Source: CAMFTQ01 sp051881615
GTDB lineage: Bacteria > Bacillota > Clostridia > Oscillospirales > Acutalibacteraceae
NCBI GenBank assembly: GCA_051881615.1
Contig: JBJEQF010000011.1
Location: 1 to 64,000, forward strand
Direction: 5' to 3'
DNA length: 64,000 bases
This document shows positions 30,744 to 39,191 of the stretch, piece after piece. The position numbers and the translations under genes are program-made. The number at the start of each line of letters is the position of its first letter. The stretch's first letter is position 1. The notes beneath the pieces were generated by a model that saw only the letters and a list, made by a program, of their open reading frames with translations, searched no databases and was not told where the DNA came from.

Positions 30744-31616
30744 TTATAATGTTTTTACAAATTCCTTTAAATATTTCTTTAAATCCTCGCCGATTTCAGG
30801 GTGATTAACGCCAAGCTCAATGTTTGCCTGCAAAATGCCGAGCTTGTTGCCCATATCGTATCTTTTGCCCTCAAACTCAACGGCTGTCATACCTACTGTT
30901 GTCGCAATCTCTTTCATAGCGTCCGTCAACTGAATTTCTCCGCCTGCACCGGGAGTTGTTCTTTCAAGTATCTCAAAAATCTCAGGTGGCAAAACGCATC
31001 TGTCAAGTATTGAATAAAGAGATAGAACAGCCTCGGGAGTCTGTGGCTTTTCTACCATATCGGTGCATTTGTAAACGTTGTCGTGCATAAGCTCAACCTT
31101 TAATGAGCCGTACTTGTGAATATCCTTTTCATCAACCTTTTTAATTCCCAGAACGCCCTTACCGAATTCGCCGTACACGTCAATAAGCTGACCGATAGCC
31201 GGCTTTTCTCCGACAATAACGCCGTCACCGTACATAACGGCAAAAGGCTCGTTGCCGACAAAGCTTTTAGCTCTGCTTACTGCGTGGCCAAGTCCCTTAG
31301 TTTCAATCTGACGGATAAAGGTGATGTTAGCCATATCTCTGAGATTTTTGACTGTTTCAAGCATTTCGTACTTTTTGCCCTTTTCAAGCGCCGCTTCAAG
31401 CTCAGGCGAGCAGTCAAAGTGGTCCTCAATAACACCCTTGCCTCTGTTAGTGATGATTAGAATGTCTGTTATGCCTGTGTTTACAGCCTCTTCAACAATG
31501 TACTGAATAGCAGGCTTGTCAACAACAGGGAGCATCTCCTTAGGCATTGATTTTGTAGCCGGCAATACTCTTGTGCCAAGTCCTGCGGCAGGAATAACCG
31601 CTTTTCTGATAGTCAT
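30744..31616 (-). CDS. galU: UTP-glucose-1-phosphate uridylyltransferase
   Basis: GalU makes UDP-glucose for glycolipids, teichoic acids and exopolysaccharide. The 290-residue protein has the nucleotidyltransferase signature AAGLGTRVLPATKSMPKEMLP at the N-terminus, then GLGHAV, MYGDGVIVGE, VEKP and GEIQLTDAM. The ATG at 31616 follows AGGAGG. It begins 28 bases after the stop of the RING/zinc-ribbon membrane protein, so the two share a transcript. Confidence 0.96.
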   Translation of the reverse strand: MTIRKAVIPAAGLGTRVLPATKSMPKEMLPVVDKPAIQYIVEEAVNTGITDILIITNRGKGVIEDHFDCSPELEAALEKGKKYEMLETVKNLRDMANITFIRQIETKGLGHAVSRAKSFVGNEPFAVMYGDGVIVGEKPAIGQLIDVYGEFGKGVLGIKKVDEKDIHKYGSLKVELMHDNVYKCTDMVEKPQTPEAVLSLYSILDRCVLPPEIFEILERTTPGAGGEIQLTDAMKEIATTVGMTAVEFEGKRYDMGNKLGILQANIELGVNHPEIGEDLKKYLKEFVKTL

Positions 31617-31643
31617 AATAATCCTCCTGAATTTTAAAATAAA

Positions 31644-32672
31644 TCATATTATGTTAAATGAAGATAAAATCATAGGTAAATAAGAAATAATCAAATATGC
31701 AACAAGCAGGCTGACACCCAGCGGCGTATTAACTCCGCCTTTTGCATTAAAGAAAATTTCTCTTTCAGCGTCATTTTCAAGCTCTTTGTTTGCAGTTTTA
31801 AGCTGTTTCATACAATGCTTAAAGTAAACTCTGTTTGCACAAAATCCGCATACAAGCCTTAAAGCAAGCATAGTAAGCTCACAAATGACAGGCAAAGCAA
31901 AGAACAACACCTTGTCAAACGACAGCATTGCGCCTGCGTTTGCAAGCGTCAGAATATCTGAATATGCAGTAATTTCCGAAATACCTGCAATTGACATCAG
32001 CTCGTTAAAAATCTCTGTAAATGCCGGTGAATAGGCGACAAAAATCGGCACAACTGCAAGCACAAGCATCAAAGCTGTGAGTAAGGTGCCTATGCCGTAC
32101 ATTTTGCGGTAAAGGAAATATCCGCCACCGAATAAAAATGCCGAAAAATTAAAGCGTGACTTAGAGTATTTTTTGATATTATAAAAAATCCGCATAAAAT
32201 ACGGCGTGTTGCTCTTGACAAGCCTTGACGCATCACCTGCCGTCACATTTTCGTCAAGGTTTTCCTTAGGGTCTACTCCGCCCATCGGGTCAATCACAAA
32301 CGGCATACCGTTAAAGGGCGGCTGTCCGTTTGGTGAGCCTTGACCGTTTTGCCCGTCAGAGCTGTTATGTTCAGCTCCAAAGCCGCCCGTTATCAGAGGG
32401 TTGCCGCATTTCCTGCAAAAAAACGTTCCCTCGGGATTTTTCTCCTTGCAGGCAGGGCAGATGATTTCGCCTTGCGAAGTGTTGTTATCATTTTTGCCGA
32501 TATATTCCTGATAATCAAAGCCTTCGCTGTGCCTGTCCTCAAAGTGACACCTGTTTTCCTGCTCAAAGCACTCTCTGTGGTGGGGAGCACCGCACTCGGG
32601 GCATACGACAACGTCATCATTTGCGTGAAAATTCTTGTCGCATACGGGGCATTTATAATCTAAATAATCCAT
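31644..32672 (-). CDS. Prokaryotic RING/zinc-ribbon membrane protein
   Basis: The 342-residue protein has an N-terminal RING-like zinc domain (Prok-RING_1 type: CPVC, CPECGAPHHRECF, then a late Cys/His; about residues 9-45). A second zinc ribbon follows (CPACKEKNPEGTFFCRKCG, about 72-90), then a Gly/Pro/Asn-rich linker and about four membrane helices in the C-terminal half (DUF2628-like). The zinc part would be cytoplasmic. No enzymatic role can be shown. It has its own strong promoter and is followed by galU. Confidence 0.8.
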   Translation of the reverse strand: MDYLDYKCPVCDKNFHANDDVVVCPECGAPHHRECFEQENRCHFEDRHSEGFDYQEYIGKNDNNTSQGEIICPACKEKNPEGTFFCRKCGNPLITGGFGAEHNSSDGQNGQGSPNGQPPFNGMPFVIDPMGGVDPKENLDENVTAGDASRLVKSNTPYFMRIFYNIKKYSKSRFNFSAFLFGGGYFLYRKMYGIGTLLTALMLVLAVVPIFVAYSPAFTEIFNELMSIAGISEITAYSDILTLANAGAMLSFDKVLFFALPVICELTMLALRLVCGFCANRVYFKHCMKQLKTANKELENDAEREIFFNAKGGVNTPLGVSLLVAYLIISYLPMILSSFNII

Positions 32673-32731
32673 ACAGTGCCTTTCTTACATAAAATTTCTA
32701 AAAAAATATAATATTTTTACATACTTTTTTC

Positions 32732-32760
32732 TATTATACCAAATAAATTTCAAAACTGCA
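32732..32760 (-). promoter_or_regulatory. Promoter of the RING/zinc-ribbon gene and galU
   Basis: On the minus strand TTGCAG (32755-32760) and TATAAT (32732-32737) are 17 bp apart, about 60 bp before the start codon. Confidence 0.65.
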
Positions 32761-32770
32761 ACCTTTACTT

Positions 32771-32799
32771 TTGACAAATATTAGATTATAATATAATAG
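32771..32799 (+). promoter_or_regulatory. Promoter of prfB
   Basis: A consensus TTGACA (32771-32776) is followed at 16-17 bp by an AT-rich -10 region (ATAATA/TAATAG, 32793-32799). The exact hexamer is uncertain because the stretch is nearly all A and T. Confidence 0.5.
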
Positions 32800-32828
32800 T
32801 ATATTATAGTTTTTGTGAGGTAAACGCT

Positions 32829-33947
32829 ATGCTACAGTTCGAAGAATTAAAATTACAGCTCGAAGCGCTAAAGCCTGAAATTGACGATTTGTCAGAGGCA
32901 CTGGGACTTTCTGCAATGCTCTCAGAGATAGAACAGCTTGAAAACAGGGCGGCAGAGCCGGGCTTCTGGGACGATATGGAAAAATCGCAGAAAATCCTGC
33001 AAAGAACGAGCAATTTAAAAAGCAAGGTAGAGGAGTACAACAAGCTCGTAAGCGCATATGATGACGCACTTGCGCTCATTGAATTAGGCGATGAGGAAGA
33101 GGATCTTTCTTTGCTTGAAGAAGCGCAGAGTGAGGTTGAAAGCATTAAGTCAGAGCTTGAAAAACAGCGCCTTAAAACACTGCTCACAGGCGAATATGAC
33201 AAGAACAATGCAATTTTAACGTTCCACGCTGGCTCAGGTGGTACAGAAGCGCAGGACTGGGCAGAGATGCTCTACAGAATGTATACACGCTGGGCAACTG
33301 CTCACGGCTTTAACGTTAAGGAAATCGACTACCTTGACGGTGACGAGGCAGGACTAAAAAGCGCCGTACTTCTTGTAGAGGGTGAAAATGCCTACGGCTA
33401 TTTAAAGGGTGAGGCAGGAGTTCACCGCCTTGTGCGTGTATCTCCGTTTGACAGCGCAGGCAGACGTCACACAAGCTTTTCCTCCCTTGAGGTAATGCCC
33501 GAAATTGACGATGATATAAAAATCGACATAGCACCCGAGGACATCAAAATGGACGTTTACCGTGCAAGCGGCGCAGGCGGTCAGAAGGTAAACAAAACCT
33601 CGTCTGCTGTTCGACTTACTCATATTCCTACAGGCATCGTTGTAGCGTCACAGGTTGAAAGAAGCCAGTACCAGAACCGTGACGTGGCTATGAAAATGCT
33701 TATGTCAAAGCTTATGGAAATAAAAGAGCGTGAGCATCTCGACAAAATTGAGGACATCAAGGGCGTTCAGAAGGAAATTACGTGGGGCAGTCAGATCAGA
33801 AGCTACGTGTTTATGCCCTACACGCTTGTAAAGGATCACAGAACGAGCTTTGAAACAGGCAATATCAACGCCGTTATGGACGGCGACCTTGACGGCTTTA
33901 TAAACGCATATCTTAAAGCACTCAGCTTAGGCGAGCTTGAAAAATAA
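32829..33947 (+). CDS. prfB: Peptide chain release factor 2
   Basis: RF2 ends translation at UGA and UAA. The 372-residue protein has the stop-codon motif SPF (205-207, RVSPFDSAG) and the catalytic GGQ (250-252). The frame is continuous from the ATG at 32829, with no in-frame UGA near codon 25. The autoregulatory +1 frameshift found in most bacterial prfB genes is therefore absent here. GAGGT lies before the start. The mutase gene follows 27 bases on. Confidence 0.97.
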   Translation: MLQFEELKLQLEALKPEIDDLSEALGLSAMLSEIEQLENRAAEPGFWDDMEKSQKILQRTSNLKSKVEEYNKLVSAYDDALALIELGDEEEDLSLLEEAQSEVESIKSELEKQRLKTLLTGEYDKNNAILTFHAGSGGTEAQDWAEMLYRMYTRWATAHGFNVKEIDYLDGDEAGLKSAVLLVEGENAYGYLKGEAGVHRLVRVSPFDSAGRRHTSFSSLEVMPEIDDDIKIDIAPEDIKMDVYRASGAGGQKVNKTSSAVRLTHIPTGIVVASQVERSQYQNRDVAMKMLMSKLMEIKEREHLDKIEDIKGVQKEITWGSQIRSYVFMPYTLVKDHRTSFETGNINAVMDGDLDGFINAYLKALSLGELEK

Positions 33948-33973
33948 AGATAATTAAAAAGAGGTTGATAAAA

Positions 33974-35185
33974 ATGAAATATCTTGTAATGCTTTGTGAC
34001 GGTATGGCTGACGAGCCGTCAGAAATGCTAAGTAACAAAACTCCGATGGAAAAGGCAGTAAAGCCTTGTATGGACGAGCTTGCTTCAAAGGGCGAGGTCG
34101 GTATGGTAAAAACAGTTGCAGACGGACTAAAGCCGGGCAGTGACGTTGCAAACCTTTCTGTACTCGGCTATGAGCCTGCAAAATACTACAGCGGAAGATC
34201 TCCGCTTGAGGCTGCAAGCATCGGCATTGACTTAAAGAACACTGACGTAACTCTGCGCTGTAACCTTGTAACGCTGTCAGATGAAGAAAACTACGAGGAC
34301 AAAACTATCCTTGACTACTGCGCAGACGATATTTCAAGCGAGGAAGCAAAAGTACTTATTGATTATATCGAGGAGAATTTAGGCAACGATACCTTTTCAT
34401 TCTACAGCGGCGTATCATACCGTCACTGTCTTGTATGGGCAAACGGTGAGCCGAACCCCGGTGTGCTTACTCCGCCGCACGATATAACAGGCAAAAAAAT
34501 CAAGGAATATATCCCAAAGGGCGACTATGTAGCAGAGCTTTACGATTTAATGGTAAAAAGCTATGAGCTGCTAAAGGATCACCCTGTTAATAAAGCGAGA
34601 ATTGAAAGAGGAAAGCGTCCTGCAAACTCAATCTGGCTGTGGGGAGAGGGTACAAAGCCGCAGCTTGACAGCTTCTACGGCAAATTCGGCAAAAAGGGCA
34701 GTATGATTTCTGCTGTTGACTTGTTAAAGGGTATTGCTATCTGCGCCGAAATGAAAAGCGTTGACGTAGAGGGCGCAACAGGCTACATCGACACAAACTT
34801 TGACGGCAAGTGCAAGGCGGCTATCGAGGAATTTAAAAACGGACAGGACTTTGTATATATCCACGTTGAAGCACCCGACGAGTGCGGACACAGGGGAGAG
34901 GCAGAAAACAAGGTTAGAGCCATTGAGCTGATTGATGAGAAAATCCTCACGCCTGTTGTTGATTTCCTCAAAGGCTATGACGATTTTGCAGTTCTTGTAT
35001 GCCCCGACCACCCGACGCCGCTTAACATCAAAACACATTCGGGCAACCCTGTGCCTTACCTTATCTACAGCAGTAGGGACGAGAAAAACAGCGGAGTTAC
35101 CTGCTTTACAGAAGCACAGGCAAATAAGACAGGCAATTTCATAGAAAAAGGCTTTGAAATGATGAGCTATTTTCTTGAGAAATAA
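33974..35185 (+). CDS. apgM: Cofactor-independent phosphoglycerate mutase, archaeal (ApgM) type
   Basis: ApgM-type mutases interconvert 3- and 2-phosphoglycerate. Some bacterial relatives near threonine genes instead act as homoserine kinases, so the function is not fixed. The 403-residue product has the alkaline-phosphatase-superfamily metal motifs LCDGMAD at the N-terminus, DVANLSVLGY and SGRSPLEAASIGI near residues 55-80, and the late HVEAPDECGHRGE and CPDHPTPLNIKTHSG. I start it at the ATG at 33974, 9 bases after GAGG; an in-frame TTG at 33965 lies against that site. No thr genes are nearby. Confidence 0.88.
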   Translation: MKYLVMLCDGMADEPSEMLSNKTPMEKAVKPCMDELASKGEVGMVKTVADGLKPGSDVANLSVLGYEPAKYYSGRSPLEAASIGIDLKNTDVTLRCNLVTLSDEENYEDKTILDYCADDISSEEAKVLIDYIEENLGNDTFSFYSGVSYRHCLVWANGEPNPGVLTPPHDITGKKIKEYIPKGDYVAELYDLMVKSYELLKDHPVNKARIERGKRPANSIWLWGEGTKPQLDSFYGKFGKKGSMISAVDLLKGIAICAEMKSVDVEGATGYIDTNFDGKCKAAIEEFKNGQDFVYIHVEAPDECGHRGEAENKVRAIELIDEKILTPVVDFLKGYDDFAVLVCPDHPTPLNIKTHSGNPVPYLIYSSRDEKNSGVTCFTEAQANKTGNFIEKGFEMMSYFLEK

Positions 35186-35240
35186 TTCCCCTGTGTAAAA
35201 ATCCGTACACCTTAGCACACACATAAAATTACCTATTCAC

Positions 35241-35278
35241 AAACCGCTGCACAAAAGCTGTGCGGCGGTTGTTTTTTT
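35241..35278 (+). terminator. Terminator after prfB-apgM
   Basis: AACCGCTGCACA pairs with TGTGCGGCGGTT over a 5-base loop and is followed by GTTTTTTT. Confidence 0.88.
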
Positions 35279-35333
35279 GCAGAATTTGGGAGGAATTTCA
35301 TTTGAAATTTCTGTGAAATATTCGCTTAAATTA

Positions 35334-35362
35334 TTGCAATTTAAGCACAAAAACTATATAAT
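35334..35362 (+). promoter_or_regulatory. Promoter of the sugar ABC transporter operon
   Basis: TTGCAA (35334-35339) and a consensus TATAAT (35357-35362) are 17 bp apart, about 43 bp before the ATG at 35405. I see no clear operator around it. Confidence 0.7.
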
Positions 35363-35404
35363 ATTTACATCTTTATGTTACATACAACAGAAAAGGGTGG
35401 ATAT

Positions 35405-36733
35405 ATGAAAAAAACGCTGTGTCTTATTATGGCGATACTTCTTTTGATTCCTGTTGCTCTGTCAGGCTGTCAGAACGCTGAAAATACTGACGAGCAGGAG
35501 CAGATTCTTGTCTATCTGCCAAGCTCATCGTATCTGGGAGAAGTAATCAGAAAGTACAACAGGTATCTTGTTGATAACAATTATGAAAACCGCTACAAAA
35601 TAAACGTAAAGCTTTTTGATGATGTAAAGGAAAATACATCAATTACAAAAATGGTTACAGAAATAATGGCAGGCGCCGGACCTGACATTATCGCCCTTGA
35701 AACAGATATTCCGTTTGAAAAGCTGATGCAGCAGAGCATTTTTGCAGATATTAACGAAATAATTGAAAACGATACGTCAGAAGAGAAGCTCGACCTGTCT
35801 GTTTACAACAGTGCAATTATGGATTCCTGTGTTGTAGACGGCAAAAGACTTATGATACCGCTTGCGTTCAGCCTGAATGTTATGTCAGCGCCAAGCGATT
35901 TGTGCAGTGAGTACAATATCCCGACTGACGCTAAACTTTCCTACAGTAACGCACCAGAGGTTTTAAATGACTTTCTTGAAAAAGCCAAAGACAGCGAGGA
36001 TATGACGGTATTTACCGATTTCAAAGCACAGCTTTTAAACCTGATTGACGATTACGTTGATTTCGGCGAAAACAAGGTTTATTTCGACACACCGCAGTTT
36101 CAGAGCGATTTCAAACAACTGTGCAAGCTCAATATTGTAAATAACAGCGATAACAGCAAGAAGAACAATAGCAGAGGAAGATACAGAGATCCGTACAGCT
36201 TTTTTTCTCATTTCTACGGTTCATCATCAAGCCTTTTTCAGCCTGTTTTTGACTCGTTTTTCGGCTTTGACGTTTTCAGTGGTTCTGACTCGCACGAGCT
36301 AATAAACGGTATCAACAAATCAGAATCCGATATAAAGGCTACCGTAAAATATGCAATGGCTGTAAACGCAAACTCGAATAAAAAGCAAGAGGTTCTTGAG
36401 TTTATTAAATATGCGCTCAGCCAGCATATTCAGACAGACTGGATGGACGGCTATATGCCTGTTAATAATCAGTCGTTCGGTATGAAGCTTTACTACAGTA
36501 CTCTTGAAAATAACAGATTTTTCGGTAATGATACGGACAGCTCAAAATCGGCTGAATTTATAAAAAAATTTCTCACTCTTGTTGACGGTGTAAACGTGTG
36601 CAATATTCCGAATTCATACTATCACAACAACATAATAGGCGACATTGTTGATGACTTTATATCGGGCAAAATATCAGAGCAGAAGTTTTTAAATCAGCTT
36701 AATTCAAAAACAAGCATTTTTGTAAATGAGTAG
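35405..36733 (+). CDS. ABC transporter solute-binding lipoprotein (family 1, sugar type)
   Basis: The 442-residue protein has a lipoprotein signal ending in LSGC, so it is anchored to the outer face of the membrane. Motifs such as MAGAGPDIIALE (about residues 86-97), SFLSHF-like aromatic stretches and late WMDGYMPVN fit extracellular solute-binding proteins of the carbohydrate (CUT1) type, though the sequence is divergent. The start at 35405 follows GGGTGG; an upstream ATG at 35375 lies before this site. Two permeases follow with no gap. The substrate cannot be read from the sequence. Confidence 0.85.
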   Translation: MKKTLCLIMAILLLIPVALSGCQNAENTDEQEQILVYLPSSSYLGEVIRKYNRYLVDNNYENRYKINVKLFDDVKENTSITKMVTEIMAGAGPDIIALETDIPFEKLMQQSIFADINEIIENDTSEEKLDLSVYNSAIMDSCVVDGKRLMIPLAFSLNVMSAPSDLCSEYNIPTDAKLSYSNAPEVLNDFLEKAKDSEDMTVFTDFKAQLLNLIDDYVDFGENKVYFDTPQFQSDFKQLCKLNIVNNSDNSKKNNSRGRYRDPYSFFSHFYGSSSSLFQPVFDSFFGFDVFSGSDSHELINGINKSESDIKATVKYAMAVNANSNKKQEVLEFIKYALSQHIQTDWMDGYMPVNNQSFGMKLYYSTLENNRFFGNDTDSSKSAEFIKKFLTLVDGVNVCNIPNSYYHNNIIGDIVDDFISGKISEQKFLNQLNSKTSIFVNE

Positions 36734-36746
36734 AGGAGGGAAGTAT

Positions 36747-37604
36747 ATGCGTATGTCTGTTTCTGCTAAAAACAAGCTGTGGGGCTACCTCTTTATACTG
36801 CCCTCGGCTGTCGGCATTTTTATTTTTTACATAATTCCGTTTGTTATGTCGCTATATTACAGCTTAGTAACCTACGGAAAATTCAGCGGTCTTAATAATT
36901 ATTTTGAGCTTTTGGGCAACAGCTACTTTCTGCTTGCTCTTAAAAATACTGTAGTTTTCACGGCGATAGCAATTCCGCTTTTGCTTGTCACATCATTTGC
37001 AATAGCGCTTTTTCTTAATTCCTTTGAAAAGATAGCCTCTTTTTTTCAAAGCACGTTGCTTATACCTATGCTGATACCGACAGCCTCTGTGCTTTTTGTG
37101 TGGCAGATTTTTCTTGACGAAAAAGGAATAATCAACAATATCTTAAACGCACTTAATCTGTCACAGATAAATTTTTATGACAGCGGATTTTCAATGGTTG
37201 TCATAATCCTTATATTTGTATGGAAAAACTGCGGCTTTTGCGTAATACTCTTTACCGCAGGACTTTCAAATATGCCGAAATCCGTAATAGAAAGCGCAAA
37301 GCTTGAGGGTGCTTCCTCATTTAAGGTGGTAACAAAAATAATTGTTCCTATGATGTCACCCACAACGTTTTTCGTTTTTCTTATGGCTATAATAAACTCC
37401 TTTAAAATTTTCAGAGAAATCTTTCTGCTTTTCGGCGATTACCCTAACGAAAACGTCTATTTCCTGCAAAACTTTATCAATAACAATTTCTATAATCTTA
37501 ATTACTCTCAGCTTTCAGCCGCCTCTGTAATTCTGACGATAATTATTGTTGCGGTACTGCTTGTAACCTTCAGAATAGAGCGAAAGAGTAATTATCTTGA
37601 ATAA
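36747..37604 (+). CDS. ABC transporter permease (MalF/UgpA type)
   Basis: The 285-residue protein has six predicted membrane helices and the EAA-loop motif ESAKLEGASSFKVVTKIIVP (about residues 185-204), where the ATPase docks. The start at 36747 follows GAGGAGGG; an in-frame ATG at 36726 precedes that site and overlaps the gene upstream. It pairs with the next permease. Confidence 0.92.
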   Translation: MRMSVSAKNKLWGYLFILPSAVGIFIFYIIPFVMSLYYSLVTYGKFSGLNNYFELLGNSYFLLALKNTVVFTAIAIPLLLVTSFAIALFLNSFEKIASFFQSTLLIPMLIPTASVLFVWQIFLDEKGIINNILNALNLSQINFYDSGFSMVVIILIFVWKNCGFCVILFTAGLSNMPKSVIESAKLEGASSFKVVTKIIVPMMSPTTFFVFLMAIINSFKIFREIFLLFGDYPNENVYFLQNFINNNFYNLNYSQLSAASVILTIIIVAVLLVTFRIERKSNYLE

Positions 37605-37619
37605 CGGCAGGTAAACGAT

Positions 37620-38447
37620 ATGAAAAAAGTAACGATTACAATTAAATACATAATTCTGATTTTATTATCGCTTATTTTTCTTTTTCCGATAATATATATG
37701 CTTGCAAATTCCGTAATGTCATCAGCAGAAATTTCCTCAGCCTATAACACCGCAAAGGAAGGCTATATGACGTTTAAGCTGATACCAAAGGAGTTTACGC
37801 TTGAACAGTTTTATGACGTCTTTTTCAAAACGCCCGATTTTCTCAATATGTTCTGGAACTCTGTTATTTCAACATTGCCGACAGTAATCGGTCAGGTTGC
37901 AGTTTCCTCGCTTGCTGCCTTTGCATTCGGTAAGCTTAATTTCCCCGGCAGAGATAAAATATTCTTTTTCTATATGGTGCTTTTAATTCTGCCGATACAG
38001 GTAACGCTTGTACCGAATTACATACTTTTGCGAGATATGAACCTGCTCAATAACTTTCTTGCGATTATTCTGCCCGGCACGTTTTCAGCGTTCGGTATAT
38101 GTCTGCTGCGGCAGAGTATAAGATACATTCCCTATGAAACGATAGAGGCGGCTTTTGTTGAGGGTGCTTCGCACATCAGAGTATTTTTCAAGATAATACT
38201 TCCGCAGATAAAAGGCTCGCTTATCACATTGATAATTCTTGTCTTTATTGATAACTGGAACATCATTGAACAGCCGCTTATCTATTTCACCGATACACAG
38301 AAGTTTCCGCTGTCGCTCGGTCTGTCGCTTCTCGGTGACGGCAGTAACGGAATTGTCTTTGCCTGCTCCGTACTTTTTATGATGCCGGCTCTTATTGTAT
38401 ATTTCCTCGGGCAAAAGCATTTTTCATCACCGTTTGCAAGAAATTGA
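37620..38447 (+). CDS. ABC transporter permease (MalG/UgpE type)
   Basis: The 275-residue protein has six membrane helices and the EAA loop IEAAFVEGASHIRVFFKIIL (about residues 176-195). With the preceding permease it would form the channel of a carbohydrate importer. No ATPase gene is in the cluster, so an MsmX-type shared ATPase elsewhere in the genome is the likely partner (inference from known Gram-positive systems). Confidence 0.92.
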   Translation: MKKVTITIKYIILILLSLIFLFPIIYMLANSVMSSAEISSAYNTAKEGYMTFKLIPKEFTLEQFYDVFFKTPDFLNMFWNSVISTLPTVIGQVAVSSLAAFAFGKLNFPGRDKIFFFYMVLLILPIQVTLVPNYILLRDMNLLNNFLAIILPGTFSAFGICLLRQSIRYIPYETIEAAFVEGASHIRVFFKIILPQIKGSLITLIILVFIDNWNIIEQPLIYFTDTQKFPLSLGLSLLGDGSNGIVFACSVLFMMPALIVYFLGQKHFSSPFARN

Positions 38448-38471
38448 TAAGTAACCGAAAGGATAATAAAT

Positions 38472-39191
38472 ATGGAAAATAACAGCAGAAAAAATAAAAT
38501 ATTCAGAATCACTATCCGCTTTGCAACAGTATTTATTGCAGTAATCGCATTTCTTACATACTTTTCATCAACTATAAACAGAGCCTTGATGCCGATAGTT
38601 GAAACGGTAAAGGTAAACTCGGGTACATTATCGCAGGATATAAGAGGAACTGCCATGCTAAACGGCGCTGATAACGGCGGTAAAATGTACTTTTCCTTTG
38701 ACATAACAAAACAGCAGAGAAAGTACTTTGCTGACGATACTCTTATCGAGGTCAGCTTTGATGCCTTTGATGAGCTTCACAAGCAGTATGTCAGGAAGTC
38801 CGAAATGACAGCCTTTTCAAAAATCGCCTACAACAAGGACAAGGACAACTACACTGTAACTGCCGATATGCCTGATGTTCATCTTGAGGTTGGCGAGGTT
38901 ATGCCTACGGTTTATGACGACATTTTTTACAGCGTGTCGGTAAGCTCCGATTATTACGACGCTATCGTTCCGCAGTCGGCTGTTTGTGACGGCAGTGTGT
39001 ATCTTGCCTATATAAATGAGGAAGAGGGCACGGCTCAGATTGCGCAGATAAGCGTTGATGTAATAGCCTCCGATGATTTGTACTGCGCTGTCAGGGGCGA
39101 TATATACGGTGACGGCGACAGCGTTGTAATTTCGGCGACAAAGGAAATAAAATCGGGCGATACCGCAGTAGTAAAGGGTAATGAAAAATGA
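38472..39191 (+). CDS. Membrane-anchored adaptor-like protein (MacA/HlyD-like)
   Basis: The 239-residue protein has one N-terminal membrane helix (about 11-30) and an extracellular beta-rich region resembling the barrel and membrane-proximal parts of membrane-fusion proteins, with VETVKVNSGTLSQDIRGTA just after the helix and VPQSAVCDGSVYLAYI later. The usual long coiled-coil hairpin is missing. It overlaps the start of the next gene by 4 bases, and that gene encodes a MacB/FtsX-like permease. The function is inferred only from this pairing. Confidence 0.6.
   Translation: MENNSRKNKIFRITIRFATVFIAVIAFLTYFSSTINRALMPIVETVKVNSGTLSQDIRGTAMLNGADNGGKMYFSFDITKQQRKYFADDTLIEVSFDAFDELHKQYVRKSEMTAFSKIAYNKDKDNYTVTADMPDVHLEVGEVMPTVYDDIFYSVSVSSDYYDAIVPQSAVCDGSVYLAYINEEEGTAQIAQISVDVIASDDLYCAVRGDIYGDGDSVVISATKEIKSGDTAVVKGNEK

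Noticed and set aside
32829..32930. Programmed +1 frameshift in prfB
   Set aside because: The frame is open from the ATG, with no in-frame UGA or CTTTGA slip site in the first 30 codons.
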